Origin: Pelagomonas calceolata
Taxonomy: Eukaryota; Sar; Pelagophyceae; Pelagomonadales; Pelagomonadaceae
DNA: 64,000 nucleotides
Direction of reading: 5' to 3'
Assembly (NCBI GenBank): GCA_918797485.1
Contig: CAKKNE010000005.1
Span: forward strand, 5,208,001 to 5,272,000
In this document: one piece after another, positions 55,903 through 64,000 of the stretch
How the letters are laid out: every line of letters begins with the position of its first letter
How positions within the stretch are numbered: the stretch's first letter is position 1
Made by a program: the position numbers and the translations under genes
Notes under the pieces: generated by a model
What the model was told of the DNA's origin: nothing
Seen by the model: the letters and a program-made list of their open reading frames with translations, nothing else
Databases searched by the model: none

Positions 55903-56343
55903 TTAGGAGCGACGCGTCCTAGGGCCTTCACGAAAGGCAAAGTCGCACCCGAGCGTCTGGCCGAGCATGTCCGCCCCGTTCATCGCCTTGATCGCCGCGT
56001 CGGCCTCCTTCCGCTCCGCGTACTCGATCAAGACATAACCCTTCACGAAGCCCGTCCTCCTATCGAGATTGACGTGGATGTTCCGCACGTCGCCGTACTC
56101 GCCGAACGCGTCCAGGATGTCCTCCTCCTGCGCCTCCTCGTGGACGTTCCACACGAAGACGATCCAGCCCTCGACGCTCTTGACCGGGCCCGTGCCGGAG
56201 GAAGCTGTGCTGTCGAAGGTGCCCCGGCTCAGCTCGGAGTCGTTGCCGTCCGTGCGGTCGCGGTGGCCGCGGCCCTTCGTCCGCAGGCGCGCGCTGCCCT
56301 TGCCGCTGGCGGCCGACGAGACGTCGATCTCGAGCGAGGCCAT
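55903..56343 (-). CDS. RBM8A: Y14/RBM8A exon-junction-complex protein
   Basis: 146 aa, ATG 56343. The N-terminal KGRGHRDRTDG region and the RRM (about 58-138) match Y14: SVEGWIVFVWNVHEEAQEED, NIHVNLDRRTGFVKGYVLIE, GQTLGCDFAFREGP; the C-terminus is RTRRS. Y14 pairs with Mago in the exon junction complex core deposited upstream of spliced junctions. It is head-to-head with eIF4A3, 399 bp between starts. Confidence 0.95.
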   Translation of the reverse strand: MASLEIDVSSAASGKGSARLRTKGRGHRDRTDGNDSELSRGTFDSTASSGTGPVKSVEGWIVFVWNVHEEAQEEDILDAFGEYGDVRNIHVNLDRRTGFVKGYVLIEYAERKEADAAIKAMNGADMLGQTLGCDFAFREGPRTRRS

Positions 56344-56742
56344 GGCTTTTTGCAGGAGGCGGCGGCGGCGTGGGTGTGCTAAATGGAGATCGGTGTGCTA
56401 AATGTCGCGGCGACGGCGTAGCGCTGGACCAAGCTGCGCAGGGCAAAAAATAAGCACTGAGGATGCTTGTCTTGCACAGAGCAGCCCTGTCGACGACAGG
56501 CGCGTCGATTTTAGTGAGGGCGGAAATGCTAGTACGTTTGAAACGCTAGCTCTCCCAGGGAGGACGAGGCAAAAAAAAAGGCCCGGGAGGACTTGTGTAG
56601 GCCCACGTGCCACCGGCAGCTCCCTCAGCACTCATCAAACGCCTGGGACAAGCGACCGCGAACGCCGGGCCACCCTACGGCCGCACAGGCTGGGCCTAGC
56701 CAGAGTGGGCGAATTCACTGCACACGCCCGCGGAGACCAACA
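56344..56742. promoter_or_regulatory. bidirectional promoter between Y14 and eIF4A3
   Basis: 399 bp shared by two EJC core genes. Contains a GTCGCGGCGACGGCGTAGCG core copy (about 56404) and a 23-bp CTAG palindrome with a distinct centre (56528-56550) placed almost midway (185 and 193 bp from the two starts). Confidence 0.6.
56528..56550 (+). promoter_or_regulatory. CTAG palindrome, variant centre
   Basis: GCTAGTACGTTTGAAAC then GCTAGC; centre of the Y14/eIF4A3 promoter. Confidence 0.55.
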
Positions 56743-57891
56743 ATGGCGCAGCAATTAAAAGTCTTCGAGAACTTCGAAGCCCTAGGTTTAAGAGAAGACC
56801 TGCTGAGGGGCATCTACGCCTACGGCTTCGAACGACCCAGCGCCATCCAGCAGCGCGCGATCGAGCCCATCGTGGCGGGAAGAGATATAATAGCCCAGTC
56901 CCAGTCGGGCACGGGCAAGACCGCCGTCTTTTGTATTGGCATGCTCCAAGTACTAAACTCGGCGACGAACGAGACGCAGATGTTGGCGCTGTCGCCCACT
57001 CGGGAACTCGCCGAGCAGACGCAGAAGGTTTGTTTGGCCCTGGGCGACTACATGAACGTGCAGTGCCACACGTGCATCGGTGGTAAATCTATCGGCGAGG
57101 ATATTAGGAGACTAGACTACGGCGTGCAGATCGTCTCCGGCACGCCTGGTCGGGTCTTCGACATGATCCAGAGACGTAGTCTGCAGACGCGCAATTTGAA
57201 GATGCTGGTTATTGACGAGGCCGACGAGATGCTCAACAGAGGCTTCAAGGACCAGATCTACGACATCTACAGATACCTGCCGCCGTCGATCCAAGTCGTC
57301 TTGGTCTCCGCCACAATGCCGCAGGAGGTCCTCGACATGACGAAGAAGTTCATGAATGAACCTGTTCATGTTTTGGTGAAGCGCGACGAATTAACTCTGG
57401 AGGGCATCAAGCAGTTCTTCGTGGCCGTCGAGCGCGAGGAGTGGAAGTTCGACACCCTGTGTGATTTGTATGACACTTTAACAATCACGCAAGCGGTCAT
57501 CTTCTGCAACACGAAGCGTAAAGTCGACTGGCTCTCCTCCAAAATGCGCGAGGCGAACTTTACCGTCTCAGCGATGCATGGGGACATGCCGCAAAAAGAA
57601 AGGGATGCCATCATGGCCGAGTTCCGGGGCGGGTCGTCGCGGGTCTTGATTGCCACGGACGTCTGGGGGCGCGGCTTGGACGTCCAGCAGGTGTCGCTGG
57701 TGATCTGTTATGATTTGCCGAACAACCGCGAGTTGTACATTCACCGCATCGGCCGGTCGGGGAGATTTGGAAGGAAGGGCGTGGCCATCAACTTCGTGAA
57801 GAACGAGGACGTGCGCATTTTGCGGGACATCGAGCAGTACTACAGCACCCAGATCGACGAGATGCCGATGAACGTCGCGGACCTGATCTAG
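56743..57891 (+). CDS. EIF4A3: eIF4A3 (FAL1-type) DEAD-box RNA helicase, exon junction complex core
   Basis: 382 aa from ATG 56743. All DEAD-box motifs are present: [11 protein letters not shown] (I), SPTRELAEQ (Ia), TPGR (Ib), VIDEADEML (II), VSATMP (III), FCNTKRKVD (IV), [15 protein letters not shown] (V), [13 protein letters not shown] (VI). The C-terminus [20 protein letters not shown] then ADLI is the eIF4A3-specific ending, distinguishing it from eIF4A1/2. The N-terminus is about 25 residues shorter than in animals. It clamps RNA in the EJC with Y14-Mago. Confidence 0.96.
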   Translation: MAQQLKVFENFEALGLREDLLRGIYAYGFERPSAIQQRAIEPIVAGRDIIAQSQSGTGKTAVFCIGMLQVLNSATNETQMLALSPTRELAEQTQKVCLALGDYMNVQCHTCIGGKSIGEDIRRLDYGVQIVSGTPGRVFDMIQRRSLQTRNLKMLVIDEADEMLNRGFKDQIYDIYRYLPPSIQVVLVSATMPQEVLDMTKKFMNEPVHVLVKRDELTLEGIKQFFVAVEREEWKFDTLCDLYDTLTITQAVIFCNTKRKVDWLSSKMREANFTVSAMHGDMPQKERDAIMAEFRGGSSRVLIATDVWGRGLDVQQVSLVICYDLPNNRELYIHRIGRSGRFGRKGVAINFVKNEDVRILRDIEQYYSTQIDEMPMNVADLI

Positions 57892-58021
57892 GTGTCGCTT
57901 CTCCCGCGTAAGGGGCTTGTTTGGGAAACCTGGCGGGTTCGTAGAAGGGGCAGAGAGGTTAGACGGGGTAAAGAAAGCGCCCCCGGCCAAGTATGAGCTC
58001 AAACCTACAAACACACACATC

Positions 58022-58933
58022 TTAGGCACCGGCCGCGAGCTCCAGGCTGTGCTCGAGGCAGTCGCCCGTCCGCGTCGTTGCGCACGCGACGACGCGGCCG
58101 CCCCGGCGCTCGAGGAGGGCCGTGCACGCGCGCCGGTGCAGGTCCGGCACGGCCCCGGACGCCACGAGGTCCGCAGCGGAGCAGGCCGCGAGCGTCGCCG
58201 GCACGCGCACCTTGATCAGGACGCCCTTCTCGCCCGGCGCCGCGTCGGCCGCGTCGCAGTAGCCAAAGCCCACGAGGCGGTCCAGCAAATCCCGCAGCGC
58301 CGCGAGCGTCCCGAGGTCCGGGGCGAGCCCGCCCGGCGCTCGGTTGGACACGGCCGCGAGCGTCTCCTCGCCGAGCTTCCGCCCAAAGACCTCTAAAGCA
58401 GCAGCGTCCCGCGCGCACGACACCGCCGCGACGCACGTGGCGTAGGCGTTCAGGTCGAACGTGTAGGGGTCGGCGTTGTCGTTGTCGACCTCGTCGTCGC
58501 CCAGCGTGATCTCGGCGCCCGACGACGCCGCCGCGGCCGCGTAGTCCGGCCGCGCCCGGCGCCGCTCGTCCTTGAAGGCCGCCACGAGCTGGCGCTTGCC
58601 GACGCCCATGCTGTCGCGGGCCGCGTTGTACATGGCTTTCAGCAATGATAAGGCGAGGGCCTCGTCGAGCCGCGGCCGCGCCGCCGGCCGCGCGACCATG
58701 GGCGCGCCCCGCCAGCTCACGGCGGCCTCGCCGAGGTCCATCTCGTCCTTGCCCTCGTCCTCGTCGTCGCTTTTGCCGCCGCGCACCTCGCGCCAGGCCT
58801 CCTCGAGCGACTCGAGCACGACGGGCGCCGTAATGTCCGGCCCGAGCTCCTCCTCGACGTCCCAGCCCAGCGCTCGCATGCGTGCGGCGTCGGGCGGTGG
58901 GTCCGCGGGCGTCAGGATCTGGGCTCGGCGCAT
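58022..58933 (-). CDS. conserved-looking protein of unknown function
   Basis: 303 aa, ATG 58933. Well-ordered composition: GWDVEEELGPDITAPVVLES, RLDEALALSLLKAMYNAARD, DPYTFDLNAYATCVAAVSCA, LAALRDLLDRLVGFGYCDAA and VLIKVRVPATLAACSAADLV. The alternating helices and the TCVAAVSCA/CSAADLV segments suggest an alpha/beta fold, but I cannot place it. Convergent with eIF4A3. Confidence 0.7.
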   Translation of the reverse strand: MRRAQILTPADPPPDAARMRALGWDVEEELGPDITAPVVLESLEEAWREVRGGKSDDEDEGKDEMDLGEAAVSWRGAPMVARPAARPRLDEALALSLLKAMYNAARDSMGVGKRQLVAAFKDERRRARPDYAAAAASSGAEITLGDDEVDNDNADPYTFDLNAYATCVAAVSCARDAAALEVFGRKLGEETLAAVSNRAPGGLAPDLGTLAALRDLLDRLVGFGYCDAADAAPGEKGVLIKVRVPATLAACSAADLVASGAVPDLHRRACTALLERRGGRVVACATTRTGDCLEHSLELAAGA

Positions 58934-59399
58934 AGTGCTTTCAAATTTCAGGGTCTCCTCTGCACAGTGCTGTCCCCAATTGATGTGTGGTGTTTGAAAT
59001 GAGCCGCGGCAGGCTTTGCGCGCGCGGGCTGCTTGTCCGGGATGTTTGTGTGAGCAACGTCACGGCTCAAAAAGCTGCGATTCCTCCAGCACGTGTCGAA
59101 TGGTGTACTCACAGCGCGTCTTTGCGTGCGACAAGCAGAGATGCGCCAACGCGCCTTGCGAAGCGACCGCACTAGCGTCATGTAAGACACTAGCAAAAGC
59201 TACTTTGGCCAAACGCCAGAGCGCGGCTCCTAGCGGCTATCTCGCGCGTGCGCGGCTGCCACGAGGTCGCCAGACACTCAGCGTCTCCTGCTGCTCCACC
59301 TGTGGCGGCTCGGAGGCTCTCCGGCTCCGCTGAGGCCTGAGAGGCCATTAGCTCTGCCTAGCCATTTTTCGCCGGCGCGGAGGGTTTGACCAATCAAAA
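58934..59399. other. intergenic, divergent promoter region
   Basis: 466 bp between divergent starts; one CTAG palindrome (59171-59194), nothing else noticed. Confidence 0.6.
59171..59194 (-). promoter_or_regulatory. CTAG palindrome, copy 11
   Basis: ACTAGCGTCATGTAAG then ACACTAGC, reverse orientation; 238 bp from 58933 and 206 bp from 59400. Confidence 0.65.
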
Positions 59400-60485
59400 A
59401 TGGCCGAGGACGAGCCCGCGCCAGCCACAATCACAAAGACGGCCAACGCGCTAGCCCAGGCCGCGGAATTCGCGTTAGCCTCGCTCGTCAACCTCGGCTG
59501 GACGTGGCCGAACATCGCCTTCGCGATCGCAGCGGCCACGACGGCCGCGACGGGCCGCTTCCCGCGGTCGGCGACGATCCTCGGCTTTATCCTGTTCGTG
59601 CGCCTCATCCGCTTCCCCGAGGGCCCCATGAGCCGCAGCGATCAACCGGCGACCGGTGAAATGGTAGACCTCCCGACCGGCGCGACGCACTACGAGTGGC
59701 TCGAGGCCACGACATTGTTGAGTGAGGTGCCCGTCGTCGTCGTGCACGGCTTTAGTGGAGATTTAAATGACGTGCGGCCGCTCGCCGCGCGGATCCGGGA
59801 CGCGGGCCACCGCGTCCTCGTCTATGATTTAGTGGGGAGAGGCTACAGCGCGTGCCGCGGCGAGCGCCACACGTGCCGCCTCTTCGTGTCGCAGCTCTCG
59901 GAGTTGCTGAGCGCGCTCCAAATACAACGCGCGCACCTCGTGGGCAACTCGTTGGGCGGCGGCGTCGCGATCGAGTTCGCGCGCTACTTCCCGCAGCGCG
60001 TCGAGTCGCTTGCATTGGTCGCGCCCGTGGGGCTGCGGCTGGCGAAGCGCACGTACGTCTTGACGCGCGCGCCGCTGGTGCCGGACGTGCTCTTCCGGTG
60101 CTTCCTGCAGTTCTCGCTGCTCTTTGGGCTGGAGTACGAGTGGGCCGACGTCAAGAATCCCAAATATAGAACCATGGTGCAGGCTTATAAAAGGCGGGTG
60201 GCCGAGGAGCCCGCGCTCGGGCGGTCGCTGCTGTCGACGGCGCGGCACTTCCCCTTCGAGCAGCTGGGGCCGGCCTTCGCGGCGGCGGGCGCGCTGCCGC
60301 GGCCGGTGTTGGTCGTGTGGGGCGACGGCGACCGGACGTGCCCCTGCGCGGCGCGCGACGTGCGGCGCCTCGTGCCGCGCGCGGACGTCGTGGTGGTGCG
60401 CGGCGCGCGGCACTGCGTCTACACGGAATTTGTCGGCGAGAGCGCGCGCGCCGTCGTGGACCACCTCCGGCGGGCCGTGGCCTAG
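59400..60485 (+). CDS. membrane-associated alpha/beta hydrolase
   Basis: 361 aa from ATG 59400. One or two N-terminal hydrophobic helices (VNLGWTWPNIAFAIAAATTA; ATILGFILFVRLIRFP) then an alpha/beta-hydrolase core: VPVVVVHGFSGDLNDVRPLA (oxyanion HG), nucleophile Ser184 in VGNSLGGGVA, acid Asp311 in WGDGDRTCP, His338 in GARHCVY. A lid inserted after LALVAPVG contains FRCFLQFSLLFGLEYEWADV. Closest in style to lipase/esterase or epoxide-hydrolase-like plastid and ER enzymes. Substrate unknown. Confidence 0.88.
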   Translation: MAEDEPAPATITKTANALAQAAEFALASLVNLGWTWPNIAFAIAAATTAATGRFPRSATILGFILFVRLIRFPEGPMSRSDQPATGEMVDLPTGATHYEWLEATTLLSEVPVVVVHGFSGDLNDVRPLAARIRDAGHRVLVYDLVGRGYSACRGERHTCRLFVSQLSELLSALQIQRAHLVGNSLGGGVAIEFARYFPQRVESLALVAPVGLRLAKRTYVLTRAPLVPDVLFRCFLQFSLLFGLEYEWADVKNPKYRTMVQAYKRRVAEEPALGRSLLSTARHFPFEQLGPAFAAAGALPRPVLVVWGDGDRTCPCAARDVRRLVPRADVVVVRGARHCVYTEFVGESARAVVDHLRRAVA

Positions 60486-60560
60486 TGTTTTCCCCTTTTA
60501 ACTTTTGTGATCTTGAAACCCGGGCCCGGTCGCGCGCCCTCGTGAAAACAACAACAATAC

Positions 60561-61901
60561 CTAATCAGTCTCCTCGGACGCGGCGGCGCGCGCCCGAAGC
60601 CGCGCGTCCACAAAGCCCCCGAGCTCGCCGTCGAGCACGTCCAGCGCGCGCGACGACTCGTGGACGTCGTCCTTCACGAGCTTGTACGGGTGGAGCACGT
60701 AGGAGCGCACCGACGCGCCGAAGTCGGCCTGGACGCGCTCGCCGCGCACGTCCGCGAGAGCCTGGGCCCGCTGCTCAGCGACGATGAGCGCGAGCTTCGC
60801 TCTGAGTCGATTCAGGGCGTCGCGCTTGTTCGCCGCCTGGGTGCGCTCGCGCGTCGACTTTACGGCGACGCCCGTCGGCAGGTGCACGATGCGCACCGCC
60901 GTCTCCACTTTATTGACGTTCTGGCCGCCGGCGCCGCCCGCTCTCGCTGTCGTGATCTCCAGGTCGTTATCATCTAAATCCACAATGTCCTGCGGCAAAG
61001 CCGGGTGGTCCTCGGGCAGTTCCGGCACGGGCTCCACGCTCGCGAACGACGTCTGGCGCTTTGCGGCGCTGTTGAAGGGCGACTGCCGCACGAGTCTATG
61101 AGCGCCGCGCTCGCCCCGTAATAACCCGAACGCGTGCGGGCCCTCCACTTGTAAGGTAACGCTCTTCACGCAGCCCGGGTGGTCGCCCTCGGCGCGCTCG
61201 AGCTCCCTGCACTGCAGACCTCTCGCGTCGCAGAAGCGCGCGTACATCCTGGCGACCATGGCCGTCCAGTCCTGCGCGTCGAGGCCGCCGGCGCCGGCCT
61301 GCACCTCCAAACGGCACGCGCACGCGTCGAAGGGGCCGTTCAGCGCTTGCGCGAGTTGTCTTTCTTCAAGAGCTTTTCGCAGCGCGTCGAGCGCGTCCGT
61401 CGCCGCCTCGGCGTAGAACGCCTCGCTCTCCTCGTCGTTTTCCGACTCCGCGAGGCCGTCGAGCGCGGCGGCGGCGTCCTCGAGGAGCGCGTCGCCCGCC
61501 GCGACGGCGTCGCGGTCGCCTTTCAACGCGGCGAGCCGCGCGAGCGCGGTCTGCGCGGCGTCGCTGTCGTCCCAAAAGTCCGGCGCGGCGGCGGCCGCCT
61601 CGAGGTCCCGGATGTCGTTCTGCCAGGCCGCCACGCGCTCGGCCGGCGGCCGCGTCTTCGCGACTTCGTCGCTCAGCGCGGCGAGGTCCGCGCGCAGCGC
61701 CGGCAGCGCGTCGGCGCCGGTAGGCGTCGTCGCGAGCAGGCGCGTCAGGTGTCGCATCGTCGGTTGCGGAGCCTGAGTCAAGCGTCGCATCGTCGGTCGC
61801 AGGCCCCGCGCGCCGCCGAAGCGCGTCACGCGTCGCATCGTCGGTCGCAAACTCCGCGCGGCGCCGGCGAGAAGGAGCATGGCTGCCGCTCGTGGCAGCA
61901 T
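60561..61901 (-). CDS. organellar peptide chain release factor 2
   Basis: 446 aa from ATG 61901 (ATG 61880 also possible). RF2-specific features: [16 protein letters not shown] and DFWDD in domain 1, the codon-recognition motif SPF in [20 protein letters not shown], and the catalytic GGQ in [19 protein letters not shown]. It ends the peptide chain at UGA/UAA in a bacterial-type ribosome. The leader [20 protein letters not shown] carries three near-identical LRPTMRRxT-type repeats encoded by a tandem (gcgtcgcatcgtcggtcgca) at about 61755-61850. Plastid targeting is more likely than mitochondrial from the signal-like start. Confidence 0.93.
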   Translation of the reverse strand: MLPRAAAMLLLAGAARSLRPTMRRVTRFGGARGLRPTMRRLTQAPQPTMRHLTRLLATTPTGADALPALRADLAALSDEVAKTRPPAERVAAWQNDIRDLEAAAAAPDFWDDSDAAQTALARLAALKGDRDAVAAGDALLEDAAAALDGLAESENDEESEAFYAEAATDALDALRKALEERQLAQALNGPFDACACRLEVQAGAGGLDAQDWTAMVARMYARFCDARGLQCRELERAEGDHPGCVKSVTLQVEGPHAFGLLRGERGAHRLVRQSPFNSAAKRQTSFASVEPVPELPEDHPALPQDIVDLDDNDLEITTARAGGAGGQNVNKVETAVRIVHLPTGVAVKSTRERTQAANKRDALNRLRAKLALIVAEQRAQALADVRGERVQADFGASVRSYVLHPYKLVKDDVHESSRALDVLDGELGGFVDARLRARAAASEETD

Positions 61902-62408
61902 CCGTGTGGCAGCAATGCAGCGGAGTGCACTACTGCGCGGCACGTTTAAAGAGAAGCTCGGAAGTTATTTGCAGCTATCAGCGCTGCGTCTCTGCCCTGT
62001 GTTTTGCCCCCTGGCACTTTAGGCAGAATGGGCTAGCGGCGTGTAAGACACTAGAAAGCAAGCAGAACATCTTGGAAGGGTACGGCGCGAAGCTCCATCA
62101 AACACGAGCCTTCCCGAAGAGTCTTCTCTTTATCGAAGAGCCTGGACAGTTTCGGCCAGCAACTCTGCCTCGAGGCCTTCGTCCGAGGCCCATTTTGTGG
62201 ACGTCTCGCCGCACGCCAGACAGCAAGAAACGCAAGGGTTGCCTTAAGGCCTATCTAGGACGCAAGGGCAGCAACTGTCGCCGCGCACGGACCGTCGTCG
62301 TCCACAGAAGCAAGAGGTGTGTGTGTTGGGCAGCCCGAGCCCGGCTTGAGGGGTCGTCGACTCCGCAGAGGCCAGTTTGGCTGCGCAGCAGAGGGATAGC
62401 AAAGCACG
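61902..62408. other. intergenic, divergent promoter region
   Basis: 500 bp between divergent starts with one CTAG palindrome (62032-62055). A short piece CTAGGACGCAAGGGC (about 62255) also occurs inside the 96-bp repeat. Confidence 0.6.
62032..62055 (-). promoter_or_regulatory. CTAG palindrome, copy 12
   Basis: GCTAGCGGCGTGTAAG then ACACTAGA; reverse orientation, 131 bp upstream of the RF2 start. Confidence 0.65.
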
Positions 62409-63230
62409 ATGAGCGCCTACGGCGGCGCCATCGTCTTGGCCTCGGGCGAGCTCCGGTTCCGGCCCCAGTCATTTAGTTATTGCGGCCACTGCGACCAATA
62501 TTTCATGTCTTGTACGTGCCACGGCATCCCCCATGCGCACGACTTTAATTTCAAGTGCCTGCCGCGGCCGCCGGACGGCTCGACGCCGCAGATGCTGTTG
62601 CGGCGGTGGTGTTCGTGCGTCGCGCAATCGTCGTCGATGGGCCGCTTCGAGGCCCTGAAGTGGTACCGGGACCACTCGTCGGCAAAACTCCGGGCCATGG
62701 CCAACAAGCGGGACGCTTTGAACGACATGGTCGAGGAATACGTGGCTCGCTTGCCGAGCGACCCTCACTTGCCGCTACTGGCCAAGGCGATCGGGATTCG
62801 GGGCGCGCCCGCTGAGGGCGCGCCTCGATTAGCAAGGGAGGCGCGGTCCGCGGCTGCTTCCTTCGTGGCGGGCGACTGGGCCACCGTGACGCGCGTCGGC
62901 GCCTTGCTGCTAAACAACGCGTTCCAGTCGAGCGACTGCGACCGCTACCCCTTGGCCGACGACGAGCTCGCCGAGGTCTTCTCGGCCATCGACACCTTGA
63001 ACAAGGTGCTCGGGCTCGGCTATTCCGACGTCGGGTGGTGCCTCGCGATCGAGAACGACCGCGCGCCGCATGTGACGCCGGCGGCGCCGGGCGCGTCGGG
63101 CCGCTTCCGCGACGTCTCCGCCGCGCCGCCGCAGAACACGCAGTGCCGCTGCGGCTCGACGACGCACAAGCGCACGAACCACTCGTCGTGCCCCCTGAAC
63201 CCGAAGAAGACGCAGCGCGCGCGGACCTAA
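62409..63230 (+). CDS. zinc-knuckle-type protein of unknown function
   Basis: 273 aa from ATG 62409. N-terminal Cys/His cluster (YCGHCDQYFMSCTCHGIPHA) looks like a zinc site. A helical middle ([20 protein letters not shown]) contains no known motif. The C-terminus QCRCGSTTHKRTNHSSCPLN is a C-x-C-G...H-x-R-T-x-H...C-P-L-N knuckle found at the ends of diverse eukaryotic proteins and some mobile-element proteins. Nucleic-acid binding is plausible (inference). Confidence 0.75.
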   Translation: MSAYGGAIVLASGELRFRPQSFSYCGHCDQYFMSCTCHGIPHAHDFNFKCLPRPPDGSTPQMLLRRWCSCVAQSSSMGRFEALKWYRDHSSAKLRAMANKRDALNDMVEEYVARLPSDPHLPLLAKAIGIRGAPAEGAPRLAREARSAAASFVAGDWATVTRVGALLLNNAFQSSDCDRYPLADDELAEVFSAIDTLNKVLGLGYSDVGWCLAIENDRAPHVTPAAPGASGRFRDVSAAPPQNTQCRCGSTTHKRTNHSSCPLNPKKTQRART

Positions 63231-63244
63231 CTAGTAGTAGTTAT

Positions 63245-64000
63245 TCAGGGGGACGCGGGCGTCCGTTCGCTCGTGTTGGCCAGCGCCGCCTTCATCAACT
63301 GGTCGACGCCGCCGCCGTCCACACTTGAAACGGCCTCGCAGGCCGCTCTAAGTAATCCCCGCTCCTGCACAGCCGCGCGCGCCACGGCCGCTGCGTTCTT
63401 CCCTTCCGAAACAGCGGCGAAGGCCAAGCGCTGCGCCGCGCCCGCCGTCGCGGCGAGGTCGCGCATTCGCGCGTCCCGTTTTTCCGCTGCGGCGCCCTTG
63501 CCGACGTAGCACGGCGCCTTGCGCGGCACGCGGCGCGCGACGGCCCGCACGATCGGGAGGAGACCCGACGCGGCGGCGGCCGCGTCCACGTCCGAATTAC
63601 CGTCGCCGCCCTTGAGCAGCGCCGCCGAGACCATGGAGAGGGCCTCGTCACCGTTCGCGGCGACCTCTATGAGTTTCGCGTCCGCCTCGGATACGGCACT
63701 CTGCGGCGCCGGCCAGAGGCGCAATGCACCGTCGGCCGTGGCCGTCGCGACGCGTTGGCGCGCCCGCCGCTCACCGTACGCGTCCAAGCCCAAGGCGGCT
63801 TCGTCGACGGCCACGCCCACGACGCGCCCGCCGGTGCGCGCGCAGTTTAGCGCATGCACCAAACCGCCCCTATCATCATTATCGCCGAGGGCCCAGCATC
63901 GACAAGAACCATCCTGCGACGCGGTCCAGGCCGACGACCCGTCCGCCGCGACCGCGATCTGGACGACGGCGCCGCGGTGGCCGGCGCCCGGGAGCTCGGC
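63245..64000 (-). CDS. WD40-repeat protein, 5' end beyond the window
   Basis: The frame is open from the window edge (64000) to the stop at 63245. WD-type blades: GHRGAVVQIAVAADGSSAWT with ASQDGSCRCWALGD, and RVATATADGALRLWPAPQSA. The last 130 residues after the final blade are helical (EALSMVSAALLKGGDGNSDV; AVARAAVQERGLLRAACEAV). Because the start is missing the propeller cannot be counted. Function unknown. Convergent with the zinc-knuckle gene, 14 bp apart. Confidence 0.8.
   Translation of the reverse strand, partial: AELPGAGHRGAVVQIAVAADGSSAWTASQDGSCRCWALGDNDDRGGLVHALNCARTGGRVVGVAVDEAALGLDAYGERRARQRVATATADGALRLWPAPQSAVSEADAKLIEVAANGDEALSMVSAALLKGGDGNSDVDAAAAASGLLPIVRAVARRVPRKAPCYVGKGAAAEKRDARMRDLAATAGAAQRLAFAAVSEGKNAAAVARAAVQERGLLRAACEAVSSVDGGGVDQLMKAALANTSERTPASP

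Noticed and set aside
1-64000. CRISPR arrays, operons, bacterial promoters, viral or retrotransposon genes
   Set aside because: No regularly spaced repeats, no reverse transcriptase, integrase or capsid-like frame, and gene structure (introns, targeting peptides, Pol III tRNAs) is eukaryotic nuclear.

Overview
This looks like nuclear DNA of a photosynthetic stramenopile, most likely a pelagophyte close to Aureococcus or Pelagomonas. Three things point there. The DNA is GC-rich and compact, with about 45 genes in 64 kb on both strands and mostly uninterrupted. Many N-termini are signal peptides followed by the heterokont plastid motif (A-F/L-x-P, e.g. AAAFAP in the bL36 protein, SASAFLAP in the SAP protein, AHAFVAP in the 48.9-50.3 kb protein). 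Several genes carry short introns that are introner elements: DNA-transposon-like insertions with ends CTGTGTGGAAATCA / TGATTTCCACACAG and 8-bp target duplications. Introners of this transposon type are known from Aureococcus anophagefferens. The species assignment is inference.

Layout. 0.4-9.6 kb: RG-rich mitochondrial-type protein, WD40 protein, CEP20/FOR20 centrosomal protein, KEA/TMCO3-type cation/H+ antiporter, small plastid-type protein, methyltransferase, threonine aldolase, plastid-targeted bL36. 10-18.5 kb: Sel1-repeat protein, carboxylesterase, fibrillin, secreted protein, SET-domain methyltransferase. 18.9-28.6 kb: GDSL hydrolase fused to a membrane stalk and zinc finger, lumenal FKBP, double-hotdog thioesterase, J-domain protein with three CS domains, PPPDE peptidase. 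29-38 kb: membrane-anchored exo-beta-1,3-glucanase, truncated oxygenase-like gene, TAZ zinc-finger protein, SAP protein, NDR-family kinase flanked by a 96-bp direct repeat. 38.4-40.3 kb: gene-poor, repeat-bearing stretch. 40-47 kb: membrane proteins, GAF-like protein, the splicing factor MFAP1 tail-to-tail with a three-repeat Myb protein. 47.5-48.7 kb: tRNA cluster and a gene with a textbook introner. 49-64 kb: plastid membrane protein, MANF-like protein, a TPR gene broken by inversion, DUF445 protein, HtrA protease, small plastid one-helix protein, a head-to-head pair of exon-junction-complex genes (Y14 and eIF4A3), alpha/beta hydrolase, organellar RF2, zinc-knuckle protein and a WD40 gene running off the end.

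Two dispersed signals matter most. (1) Introners: in seven introns the element supplies the AG acceptor and the donor (GT or GC) lies exactly 8 nt upstream of the element, in the target duplication; splicing there restores conserved protein motifs. (2) A 22-24-bp hyphenated palindrome (GCTAG...CTAGC), best core TGTCTTACAGG, occurs about 17 times, always in intergenic DNA, nearly always 40-260 bp upstream of a start codon and never between convergent genes. It is a good candidate for an undescribed promoter element or a promoter-targeting mini-element. A third short core, GCCATCGACGCG, is shared by introner interiors, other introns and several gene 3' flanks.
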